From CAZJNX01 sp964547415 (lineage in GTDB: Bacteria; Pseudomonadota; Alphaproteobacteria; Rhizobiales; Amorphaceae), in assembly GCA_964547415.1 (NCBI GenBank), contig CAZJNX010000059.1, forward strand, positions 1-23,585: a stretch of DNA of 23,585 bases, in the 5' to 3' direction. The translations under genes were made by a program, and so were the position numbers. Position 1 is the stretch's first letter, and every line of letters starts with the position of its first letter. The notes below the pieces were generated by a model. That model had not been told where the DNA came from, did no database searches, and saw only the letters and a list, made by a program, of their open reading frames with translations. Shown here one piece after another: positions 15,544 to 22,204 of this stretch.

Positions 15544-16748
15544 AGGCTCACCGGCTTGTCGATCAGCCCCTTGTGGCTGCCGAGCTTGCCGTGGGCGACG
15601 AGGGAGCCGAGGGCGTCGACGATGATGCGCGTCCCCATGAGGGCGGTGATGTCCGACGTGTCGTAGGGGGGCGAGACCTCCACCAGCTCGAGCCCGCAGA
15701 TGCCCTCCGCCACCACGAGGCCGAGGAGCTTCAGGGCCTCGCGCGGCAGGAAGCCGCCCGGCTCCGGCCAGCCCGTGCCGGGAACGAAGCCGCAGTCGAT
15801 GGAATCAATGTCGAAGGAGATGTAGACCGCGTCGGCGTCCTTCCAGGCGAGCTCCAGCGCGATCTCGGCCGTCTTCTCGATGCCGTACTTTTCGATGTCG
15901 TCGATGGTGAGGACGTTGCTCTCCCGCCGCCGCGCCTCCTCGACGCCCGAGCGGGGCACCTGCCAGCCGCCGATGCCGAGCTGGACGAGATTGCGCGCCG
16001 ACACGTTGGGAAGCTCCGTCGCCCAGTACCAGGGCGTGGTGTGCATCCGCTCGTCGAGATCCTTCGCCTGCATGTCGATGTGCCGGTCGAAGTGGATGAT
16101 GCCGATGCGCTTCGAGGTGCACGCGGCGATCCCGCGCACGCACGGGAAGCCGATCGAGTGGTCGCCCCCAATCATGATCGGCAGCGCCCCGGAGGAGAAG
16201 ACGTGGGCGACGCCGCGGCTGATCTGGTCGAAGCTCTTCTCGATGTTGGCGGGGATGGTGAACACGTCGCCCGCGTCGCACAGGGTCATCTGCTCGCGCA
16301 GGTCCACGCCGGTCTCGTAGTTGTAGGGCGTGTAGAGGGCGGAGATGCGGCGCACGCCCTGGGGGCCGAAGCGGGTGCCGGGCCGGTACGTGGTGCCGCC
16401 GTCGAAGGGGATGCCGAGGACGGCGGCATCGTACTTCGCGACGTCGCGCACGTTCTCCACGTACGGCGCCTTCAGGAACGTGTTGATGCCCGCGAAGTGG
16501 GGAAGCTCCCCCCGGGCGAAGGTCGGGATCGACCGGTCCTCGAGGCTGTCGGCCCCCGGCAGGCCCATGTCGAGGGCCCACTGCTGCTCCCGCCGCCAGC
16601 CGTCGGAGGAAAGGCGCCCCTCCGCGTCGAGGGCCTGCCAGCCCTGCGTCTTCAGCTTGTCGTAGTCCGGGTGGTGGCGGCGCACCCGCTCAGGCGCGGG
16701 CCGGGCGCCGGCATGGCGGGTGGGTCGGGCGAAGGGCGCCTTCCGCAC
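15540..16748 (-). CDS. Arginase/agmatinase-family ureohydrolase, guanidine-hydrolase-like
   Basis: A 402-residue binuclear-metal ureohydrolase that splits urea from a guanidino compound. All six metal ligands are visible: H197 in IGGDHSIG, D221, H223 and D225 in HFDRHID, and D313 and D315 in FDIDSID. It is longer than agmatinases (about 310), owing to an N-terminal extension of about 80-90 residues before HFAGINTFLKAPYVE. The extension, the DRH in place of DAH, and CGFVPGTGWPEPGG (W327) resemble the nickel-dependent guanidine hydrolase GdmH as I remember it, rather than classical agmatinase (PGTGTPxxGG). Substrate is therefore uncertain. The start is GTG 16748 with GAGGAG 7 nt upstream. It heads a three-gene overlapping operon with the His-rich protein and CDF transporter; the HypA/HypB-like nickel chaperones of GdmH operons are not seen. 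Confidence 0.9.
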   Translation of the reverse strand: MRKAPFARPTRHAGARPAPERVRRHHPDYDKLKTQGWQALDAEGRLSSDGWRREQQWALDMGLPGADSLEDRSIPTFARGELPHFAGINTFLKAPYVENVRDVAKYDAAVLGIPFDGGTTYRPGTRFGPQGVRRISALYTPYNYETGVDLREQMTLCDAGDVFTIPANIEKSFDQISRGVAHVFSSGALPIMIGGDHSIGFPCVRGIAACTSKRIGIIHFDRHIDMQAKDLDERMHTTPWYWATELPNVSARNLVQLGIGGWQVPRSGVEEARRRESNVLTIDDIEKYGIEKTAEIALELAWKDADAVYISFDIDSIDCGFVPGTGWPEPGGFLPREALKLLGLVVAEGICGLELVEVSPPYDTSDITALMGTRIIVDALGSLVAHGKLGSHKGLIDKPVSL

Positions 16749-17141
16749 GGGCTGGTCTCCTCGTCGGCTGTCGGACGTCGCCCGTGGCTATCATCTTCCG
16801 GCCGTAACGGCGAGAGCCCGCCGCACCGAGCGGCCCGCACCCGGCGCTCCCGGGTGGTCCCGCGCCTGGAAACGCTCCGGCCGGGCGCGGCCACACGTCC
16901 GCGCGCCGGCCCCCGCGCGCGCCATGATGGGGGAATGCCGGCAGCGGAGGCGAGCGCTGCCTTGGCCGCCCCAGCACGGCGCGGTCCGCCGGTGCGCGAT
17001 CATCACTTCGTGTTGCAGGCCCGCGTCGGCCCCGCGCCGCCGCTTGCGCGGCGCCGGGACCTGCACGATCTTCTCTTCCGTCCGGCAATCGGTGCCGGGC
17101 GTTCGGCGGAGTTCGGTCCGCCTCCCTCTCGGACGACGCCC
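16749..17141. other. 393-bp divergent intergenic region
   Basis: This region lies upstream of the minus-strand ureohydrolase operon and the plus-strand small peptide gene. I see short GC hairpins, such as 17034-17054 (GCGCCGC/GCGGCGC) and 17105-17122 (GGCGGA/TCCGCC), but no convincing promoter. It was read for a guanidine riboswitch on the minus strand and none was found. Confidence 0.5.
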
Positions 17142-17213
17142 ATGAGCGGCAAGCCCCAGTCGGTCCCCAAGCCCACCTCGAAGCCCGGCACCAAGCCCGG
17201 CCCGAAGAAGTGA
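17142..17213 (+). CDS. Possible 23-residue Lys/Pro-rich peptide
   Basis: A short frame encoding 23 residues, starting MSGKPQSVPK and ending in a KPGTKPGPKK repeat. It has 7 lysines and 6 prolines and no hydrophobic segment. The ribosome site is weak (GGACGA at 17131-17136). Its support is mainly the neat intrinsic terminator beginning 44 nt after the stop, with no other plus-strand gene upstream to use it. It could instead be part of a non-coding RNA. Function unknown. Confidence 0.3.
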   Translation: MSGKPQSVPKPTSKPGTKPGPKK

Positions 17214-17256
17214 TCGTCCGGCCGCCGGCCGCGTGAGGCGCCGGCGCCCGGGACGG

Positions 17257-17282
17257 GAGGCGGGCCACGCGCCCGCCTCTTT
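17257..17282 (+). terminator. Intrinsic terminator
   Basis: GAGGCGGGC (17257-17265) pairs perfectly with GCCCGCCTC (17271-17279) around the 5-nt loop CACGC and is followed by TTT. G-U pairs could extend the base. Orientation is plus, so it would end a transcript coming through the small peptide frame and insulate the catalase gene. Confidence 0.55.
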
Positions 17283-17302
17283 CGGCCGGCGACCCAGGAT
17301 AC

Positions 17303-17324
17303 AAACAAGAATATAGTCCTGTTT
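17303..17324. promoter_or_regulatory. AT-rich imperfect palindrome upstream of the catalase promoter
   Basis: AAACAAGA (17303-17310) and TCCTGTTT (17317-17324) are inverted repeats with one mismatch around ATATAG. The patch from about 17299 to 17327 is the most AT-rich stretch noticed in this region and ends just before the -35 element at 17328, a position suited to a regulator-binding site. Confidence 0.3.
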
Positions 17325-17327
17325 TCT

Positions 17328-17352
17328 GGAACCGGTCCACCGGCGCTCCGTT
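17328..17352 (+). promoter_or_regulatory. EcfG (general stress response) promoter
   Basis: GGAAC at 17328-17332, exactly 16 nt, then CGTT at 17349-17352. This is a perfect match to the alphaproteobacterial sigma-EcfG consensus GGAAC-N16/17-CGTT. It lies 36 bp before the manganese catalase ATG, leaving a short leader. Catalases are common members of EcfG regulons, which makes the assignment credible. Confidence 0.75.
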
Positions 17353-17387
17353 CCGCCGTGGTCCGCGGCGAAGGGAGACAGAGCGCC

Positions 17388-18209
17388 ATGTTCCATGATT
17401 CCTCGAAGCTTCAGTACGAGGTCCGGGTCGACCGGCCGAATCCGGTGTTCGCCAAGATGCTGCAGCAGGCGATCGGCGGCGTCGAGGGCGAGATCCGCGT
17501 CGCCATGCAGTACTTCTTCCAGGCGATGGGGGCGCGCGGGCCCGTCAAGTACCGCGACCTGTTGATGGCGACGGCGACGGAGGAGCTCTCCCACATCGAG
17601 TTCCTCGGCCACGCGGTGGCGCTCAACCTCGAGAAGGCGCCGGTGACCATGCAGGAGGAGGCGGCGAAGGACCCGGTCGTGGCCGCGATCCTCGGCGGCA
17701 TGAACCCGCGCCACGTCCTGTCCTCGGGCCTGTCGGCGATGCCGGTGAACGCGAACGGCATCCCCTTCGACATGAGCCACGTCTACGCCACCGGCAACAT
17801 CGGCGCGGACATGTTCGCCAACGTCACCGCCGAGGCGGGCGGGCGCACCCTCGCCGCCCGGCTCTACCACATGACGGACGACGCGGGCATGAAGGACATG
17901 CTGTCCTTCCTGATCGCCCGCGACACCATGCACCAGGAGCAGTGGCTCGGCGTCATCGAGGAGCTCGGCGGCCTGGAGAAGGTGATGCCGATCCCGAACT
18001 CGGTGCCGGAGAACGCGGAGGCGCGCGAGCACGCCTACGTCTTCCTCAACACCCACCTCGACAAGGAGGCGCCCGAGGGCCGCTGGACCTCGGGCCCCTC
18101 CATCGACGGCAAGGGCCGCTTCTCGGCCGCCGAGGCGAAGGCCCACGGCCAGGAGCCCTCGCTCGGCAACGCCCGCCCGGACACGGCCGCCCAGCGCGAG
18201 CAGATGTGA
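17388..18209 (+). CDS. Manganese catalase
   Basis: A 273-residue non-haem dimanganese catalase that breaks hydrogen peroxide into water and oxygen. The four-helix-bundle ligands line up with those of the Lactobacillus plantarum enzyme: E35 in GVEGEIRVAMQ, E66 and H69 in TEELSHIE, E149 in TAEAGGR and H182 in ARDTMHQEQW. Length is normal for the family, and the C-terminal tail (about 230-273) is polar and probably extended. The ATG at 17388 has AAGGGAGA upstream at somewhat long spacing. No signal peptide, so it is cytoplasmic. It appears to be a single-gene unit driven by the EcfG promoter just upstream. Confidence 0.95.
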   Translation: MFHDSSKLQYEVRVDRPNPVFAKMLQQAIGGVEGEIRVAMQYFFQAMGARGPVKYRDLLMATATEELSHIEFLGHAVALNLEKAPVTMQEEAAKDPVVAAILGGMNPRHVLSSGLSAMPVNANGIPFDMSHVYATGNIGADMFANVTAEAGGRTLAARLYHMTDDAGMKDMLSFLIARDTMHQEQWLGVIEELGGLEKVMPIPNSVPENAEAREHAYVFLNTHLDKEAPEGRWTSGPSIDGKGRFSAAEAKAHGQEPSLGNARPDTAAQREQM

Positions 18210-18317
18210 GGCCGCCGGGCGGGGGCCGGTTTGCGCGCGCCCGCCATCGGCCCTAGACAAGGGGAAGGGGCGACGGGCGCTGCCCGCCGCCCGCCCCATG
18301 CCAGGAACGGGAAAGCG

Positions 18318-18935
18318 ATGACGGACGCGCTCGGAAAGAACCCGCGGCTCGACGACGAGGAAGAGGACGAGGAGAAGCTGAAGGGCCAGCAGTCGATCCA
18401 GGTCGACAAGCACCTGTTCGACGCCCGCACCGTCATGATCATCGGCCAGGTGTCGATGGACATGGCGCGCGACGTGTGCCAGCGCCTGCTCGCCCTGTCC
18501 CACGTGTCGGAGAAGCCGATCAACGTGATCGTCTCCTCGCCCGGCGGCCACGTCGAATCGGGCGACATGATCCACGACACCATCAAGTTCATCCGCTCGC
18601 CGGTGAACATCCTCGGGATGGGCTGGGTGGCGAGCGCGGGCGCGCTCATCTACATCGCCACCCCGCTCGAGCGGCGCTTCTGCACCCCCAACACGCGGTT
18701 CCTGCTGCACCAGCCGTCCGGCGGCGCGGGCGGGCCGGCCACCGACATCGAGATCCAGGCGCGCGAGATCCTGAAGATGCGCGACCGGCTCAACAAGCTG
18801 TTCTCCGAGGCGACCGGCCAGCCCGTGGAGCAGATCGAGAAGGACACCGACCGGGACTACTGGATGGGCCCGGACGAGGCGGTGAAGTACGGCCTCGTCG
18901 GCAAGATCATCAATTCCCAGCACGAGATCGGCTGA
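18318..18935 (+). CDS. ATP-dependent Clp protease proteolytic subunit (ClpP paralogue)
   Basis: A 205-residue ClpP-family serine protease, which forms a barrel that degrades proteins fed by a Clp ATPase. The catalytic triad is intact: S106 in GWVASAGALIY, H131 in FLLHQPSGG and D180 in EKDTDRDYWM. SSPGGHVESGDMIHDTI matches the conserved SPGG handle. It differs from the housekeeping ClpP: the oligomer-surface motif is WVASAG in place of MAASMG, and the N-terminus (10-20) is very acidic (DDEEEDEE), with no propeptide cleavage site evident. It thus resembles the second ClpP copy found in many alphaproteobacteria. The aldo/keto reductase gene starts 14 nt after its stop, so they are likely co-transcribed. 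No Clp ATPase gene is near. Confidence 0.92.
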   Translation: MTDALGKNPRLDDEEEDEEKLKGQQSIQVDKHLFDARTVMIIGQVSMDMARDVCQRLLALSHVSEKPINVIVSSPGGHVESGDMIHDTIKFIRSPVNILGMGWVASAGALIYIATPLERRFCTPNTRFLLHQPSGGAGGPATDIEIQAREILKMRDRLNKLFSEATGQPVEQIEKDTDRDYWMGPDEAVKYGLVGKIINSQHEIG

Positions 18936-18949
18936 CGGGCGGGGGCAGG

Positions 18950-19789
18950 ATGGAACCGGAAAAGCAACCGGTCGTCGAGGCGAACGGCGCGGCGATCCCG
19001 CGCATCGGCCTCGGCACCTTCGGCCTCGAGGGGCGGGAGGCGGCCACCGTCACCGCGACGGCGCTCGGCCTCGGCTACCGCCACGTGGACACGGCCGAGA
19101 TGTACGGCAACGAGAAGGAGGTGGGGGAGGGGATCCGCGCCTCCGGCGTGCCGCGCGAGGCGATCTTCCTCACCACCAAGGCGTGGGTGGACAACGTGGC
19201 GCCCGGGCGGCTCGAGGAGGCGGCCGAGCGGTCGATCGACAAGCTCGGCGTCGGGCCGGTGGACCTCTACCTCATCCACTGGCCGAGCCCGACCGTCGCG
19301 GTGGAGGCATCCGTCCGCGCCCTGTGCGCGGTGAAGCAAAGGGGCCTCGCCCGGCACGTCGGGGTCTCGAACTTTCCGGTCGCCCTCGTCGAGCGGGCGC
19401 TGGCGGCGACGACGGAGCCCCTCGTCGCCAACCAGGTCGAGTACCACCCCCACCTCGACCAGCGCCCGCTCCTGAAGGTGCTGCGCGAGAACGGGATGGC
19501 GCTCACCGCCTACTGCCCGATCGCCCGCGGGCGCCTCGCCCACGACCCGCTCATGGCGGAGATCGCCGAGCGCCACGGGGCCACGGTCTCCCAGGTCGCG
19601 CTCGCCTGGCTCATCGCCCAGGACGGGGTCGTGGCGATCCCCAAGACGTCGAAGGAAGCGCGGCTGAAGGAGAACCTCGGCGCGTACGGGGTCGCCCTTT
19701 CGCCGGACGAGGTGGAGGCCATCCACGGCCTGAGGCGCGCCGACGGGCGGATGATCCGGCCCGCCCACGAGCCGGTCTGGGACACCTGA
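18950..19789 (+). CDS. Aldo/keto reductase
   Basis: A 279-residue NADPH-dependent aldo/keto reductase, a cytoplasmic TIM-barrel enzyme that reduces aldehydes and ketones. The catalytic tetrad is complete: D47 and Y52 in HVDTAEMYGNE, K77 in TTKAW and H110 in LIHWP. Further family motifs are GLGTFGLEG, VGVSNF, NQVEYHP, the TAYCPI strand and the cofactor-binding IPKTSKEARLKENL. It is close to the 2,5-diketo-D-gluconate reductase (DkgA/DkgB) type in length and motifs, though the true substrate cannot be told. The ATG at 18950 follows GGGGGCAGG and lies 14 nt after the ClpP-like stop. Confidence 0.94.
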   Translation: MEPEKQPVVEANGAAIPRIGLGTFGLEGREAATVTATALGLGYRHVDTAEMYGNEKEVGEGIRASGVPREAIFLTTKAWVDNVAPGRLEEAAERSIDKLGVGPVDLYLIHWPSPTVAVEASVRALCAVKQRGLARHVGVSNFPVALVERALAATTEPLVANQVEYHPHLDQRPLLKVLRENGMALTAYCPIARGRLAHDPLMAEIAERHGATVSQVALAWLIAQDGVVAIPKTSKEARLKENLGAYGVALSPDEVEAIHGLRRADGRMIRPAHEPVWDT

Positions 19790-19871
19790 CCGGCCGCTCC
19801 GCCCGCGGCGGGTCGGTCGGCGCCGCCGGCGGTCTCGCCGCTCATGAAAGCCGGCGGAAGGCGCCGCGGGC

Positions 19872-20395
19872 TCACGGCGACCAGAGGGAGGGTCGCAGCC
19901 ACGGCGCCGGCAGGCGGAGATCCCCCTCGGGCGGCGCGCCGGAGCCGAGGGGGAGCGACGCCCAGGCATCACGCCACGCATCGGGAAGCGGGTAGAGGGG
20001 GGAGGGACCTGCCGCTCGGCGCGGAAGCCGAGGCGGCCATAGAAGGCCGGGTCTCCGAGGACGTACACGGCGCGGGCGCCGCCCCGCTCCATGGCGGCGC
20101 ACCCCGCCGTTACGAGGGCGCGGGCGATGCCCCGCCGCCGGAAACCCGCCGCCACCGCGAGTGGCCCGAGGAGCGCGGCCGCCCCCTCCTCCTCCCCGAC
20201 GGCGCACCGGGTGAACAGGACGTGCCCGGCGAGGGCGCCCTCGATGCTCGCCTTCAGCGACAGCACCGCCGGCCCCTCGGCGAGGAGCGCACCGAGGAGC
20301 GGGACGAGGTCCTCCTCCGGGAAGGCCTCCCGGTAGAGGGCGGCGAGGGCGGCCTCGTCGCCGGCGGCGGTCTCGGCGATGGCGGGGGCGGGCAT
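19872..20395 (-). pseudogene. GNAT family N-acetyltransferase, broken by a frameshift
   Basis: The gene would encode an acetyl-CoA-dependent N-acetyltransferase of about 174 residues (YhbS-like). From ATG 20395, with AAAGGAAG just upstream, the frame runs through the acetyl-CoA loop region (LLGPLAVAAGFRRRGIARAL) and YVLGDPAFYGRLGFRAER. It then drifts into Arg/Pro/Ser-rich sequence. In another frame the expected C-terminus appears (AGPSPLYPLPDAWRDAW to RPSLWSP) and stops at 19872. One base seems missing near 20011-20016, next to a GGGGGG run at 19997-20002. This could be a true mutation or a sequencing error. It is divergent from aroQ. Confidence 0.72.
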
Positions 20396-20508
20396 CGGGT
20401 GCTTCCTTTCGCTGGACGGGACCGCGGCGGCGCTGGACAGGCGGTTCGGTTTCGTGCTCGTGCCGGGGAAACCGGCCGCGCGCCGGGCCCCCTCCCGGAG
20501 GAGACGCC

Positions 20509-20961
20509 GTGAAGCCGATCGTCACCGTCCTCAACGGTCCCAACCTCAACCTCCTCGGCAAGCGCGAGCCGGACATCTACGGCGCGGAGACCCTCGCCGA
20601 CGTGGAGGCCGCCGCGAGGGGCCTTGCGGACGAGCTCGGCCTTGCCGTCGACTTCCGCCAGTCGAACGCGGAAGGCGTCCTCGTCGACTGGATCCAGGAG
20701 GCGCGGGAGACGGCGGCGGGCATCGTCATCAACCCGGGCGCCTACAGCCACACCTCCATCGCGATCCTCGACGCCCTCAACGCCTGCACCTTCCCCGTCC
20801 TCGAGGTGCACGTCACCAACATCCACCGGCGCGAGCCCTTCCGCCACCACTCCTACGTCTCCCTGAGGGCGGACGGGGTCATCGCCGGCTTCGGGACGGA
20901 GGGCTACCTCCTCGCGCTGCGCCGCCTCGCGAGCCTCCTTGCGGCGGGCGGCGGCCGGTGA
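20509..20961 (+). CDS. aroQ: Type II 3-dehydroquinate dehydratase
   Basis: A 150-residue type II dehydroquinase, third step of the shikimate pathway, which removes water from 3-dehydroquinate. The motif LNGPNLNLLGKREPDIYG opens the protein, with R19 and the catalytic Y24 on the mobile lid. N75, H81 (INPGAYSHTS), H101, R108 and R112 (EVHVTNIHRREPFR) complete the active site. The start is GTG 20509, supported by GGAGGAG about 5 nt upstream; the frame begins at once with the family N-terminus. In many alphaproteobacteria accB and accC follow aroQ, but here an HDAC-family gene follows after 88 bp. Confidence 0.96.
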   Translation: MKPIVTVLNGPNLNLLGKREPDIYGAETLADVEAAARGLADELGLAVDFRQSNAEGVLVDWIQEARETAAGIVINPGAYSHTSIAILDALNACTFPVLEVHVTNIHRREPFRHHSYVSLRADGVIAGFGTEGYLLALRRLASLLAAGGGR

Positions 20962-21049
20962 TCGCCCGCGCCCCCGCCCTCGCGCCACGGGGGTTTCCGG
21001 CGCGGCGCCCCGCGCCAGGTTGAGGTGGTCGCCCCCGATCCGGTCGTCC

Positions 21050-21949
21050 ATGCTGCCCGTCGTCCACAATCCCCGCTACCAGGCGGACCTTCCCGAAGGC
21101 CACCGCTTTCCCATGGGCAAGTTCCGCCGCGTGGCGGAGGTGCTGGTGGAGGAGGGGCTCGTTCCGCCCGGCGGCTACCACAGCCCCGCGCCCGCGCCGG
21201 CCGAGTGGATCGCGCTCGCCCACGCGCGGTCCTACGTGGACCAGGTGATCGGGGTCGCCGTCCCGCCGAAGGTCGCCCGGGAGATCGGCTTTCCCATGAC
21301 GGAGAGCGTCGCCCTGCGCGCCCGCTCCGCCGCCGCGGGCACGACCCTCACGGCCCGCCTCGCCCTCGAGCACGGGATCGCCTGCAACACGGCGGGCGGC
21401 AGCCACCATGCCCGTCGCACGCAAGGGGCCGGCTTTTGCGTCTTCAACGACGTGGCGGTCGCGATCCGCGTCCTCCAGGCGGACGGGGAGATCGGCCGCG
21501 CCCTCGTCGTCGATTGCGACGTCCACCAGGGCGACGGCACCGCCGACATCTTCCGCGACGACCCGTCCGTCTTCACCTTCTCCATTCATGCCGAGAAGAA
21601 CTATCCCGTCCGCAAGATCCCGTCCGACCTCGACGTCGGCCTTGCCGACGGCACCGGCGACGCGGCCTATCTCGAGGTGGTCCGCGCCGAGCTTCCCCCC
21701 CTGCTCGACCGCATCGGCCCGGACATCGTCTTCTTCAACGCCGGCGTCGACCCGCACGGGGAGGACCGGCTCGGCCGTCTCGCCCTCACCGACGCGGGCC
21801 TCCTTCAGCGCAACCTTTTCGTGATCGACGCCGTGCGCGCCCGGGGCATCCCCCTCGCAGGCGTCCTCGGCGGCGGCTACGGGGCGGACATCGACGCCAT
21901 CGCCCGCCGCCATGCCCTCCTCCACCGCGCCGCCGCCCGCTTCGTCTGA
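21050..21949 (+). CDS. Histone-deacetylase-family (class IV-like) zinc hydrolase
   Basis: A 299-residue arginase-fold deacetylase of the bacterial HDAC superfamily, which removes acetyl groups from lysines or small amines such as acetylpolyamines. The zinc and catalytic residues are complete: H119-H120 in GGSHHARRTQG, D157 and H159 in VDCDVHQGDG, D234 in AGVDPHGEDRLG and Y277 in GGGYGADI. The start HNPRYQAD and HRFPMGKFRRV are typical of the short class IV-like group. The ATG at 21050 is chosen for the family N-terminus; the ribosome site is weak, and an in-frame TTG ten codons earlier is the alternative. It probably shares a transcript with aroQ. Confidence 0.93.
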   Translation: MLPVVHNPRYQADLPEGHRFPMGKFRRVAEVLVEEGLVPPGGYHSPAPAPAEWIALAHARSYVDQVIGVAVPPKVAREIGFPMTESVALRARSAAAGTTLTARLALEHGIACNTAGGSHHARRTQGAGFCVFNDVAVAIRVLQADGEIGRALVVDCDVHQGDGTADIFRDDPSVFTFSIHAEKNYPVRKIPSDLDVGLADGTGDAAYLEVVRAELPPLLDRIGPDIVFFNAGVDPHGEDRLGRLALTDAGLLQRNLFVIDAVRARGIPLAGVLGGGYGADIDAIARRHALLHRAAARFV

Positions 21950-21962
21950 CGAGCCGCCGGCG

Positions 21963-21995
21963 GGTCGGCCGCCGGCCTTGCGGCGGCCGCCGACC
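21963..21995. terminator. GC hairpin after the HDAC-family gene
   Basis: GGCCGCC (21967-21973) pairs with GGCGGCC (21982-21988), and outer bases GGTC (21963-21966) pair with GACC (21992-21995) past a 3-nt bulge. It begins 14 nt after the stop codon. No T-run follows, so the role as a terminator is only suggested by position. Confidence 0.3.
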
Positions 21996-22150
21996 GCCCC
22001 GCCGTCTCCCGCGACACGGGTCCGCACCCAGCTCGCCGCGATCTTACCGAAGGCGGGGACGCGGCGGCAGGCGGACCTCGGCCGCCTCCGCGCCGGCAGC
22101 GCCCCCCGAGGCCGTCCACCGGTTCCCCACAAGGCGGCGGGGGCCCACGG

Positions 22151-22178
22151 GTGACGAACGCCCCGGCCCGCGCTACAT
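22151..22178 (+). promoter_or_regulatory. Candidate promoter for the UvrD/PcrA-like helicase gene
   Basis: GTGACG (22151-22156, 4 of 6 to the -35 consensus), 16 nt, then CTACAT (22173-22178, 4 of 6 to -10). Start of transcription would be near 22185, about 20 nt before the ATG. Confidence 0.3.
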
Positions 22179-22181
22179 GTG

Positions 22182-22196
22182 GAACAAACGACGGAC
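22182..22196 (+). promoter_or_regulatory. Near-match to the alphaproteobacterial SOS (LexA) box
   Basis: GAAC (22182-22185), 7 nt, then GGAC (22193-22196). The alphaproteobacterial LexA site is a direct repeat GTTC-N7-GTTC, or GAAC-N7-GAAC on the other strand, so 7 of 8 bases fit. It overlaps the expected transcription start just before the helicase gene. A match this short could be chance. Confidence 0.22.
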
Positions 22197-22204
22197 GGAG
22201 CCCC

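Noticed and set aside
16749..16950. Guanidine riboswitch ahead of the ureohydrolase
   Set aside because: Neither the conserved guanidine-I core nor a pair of stem-loops with ACGR loops could be found in the minus-strand leader.
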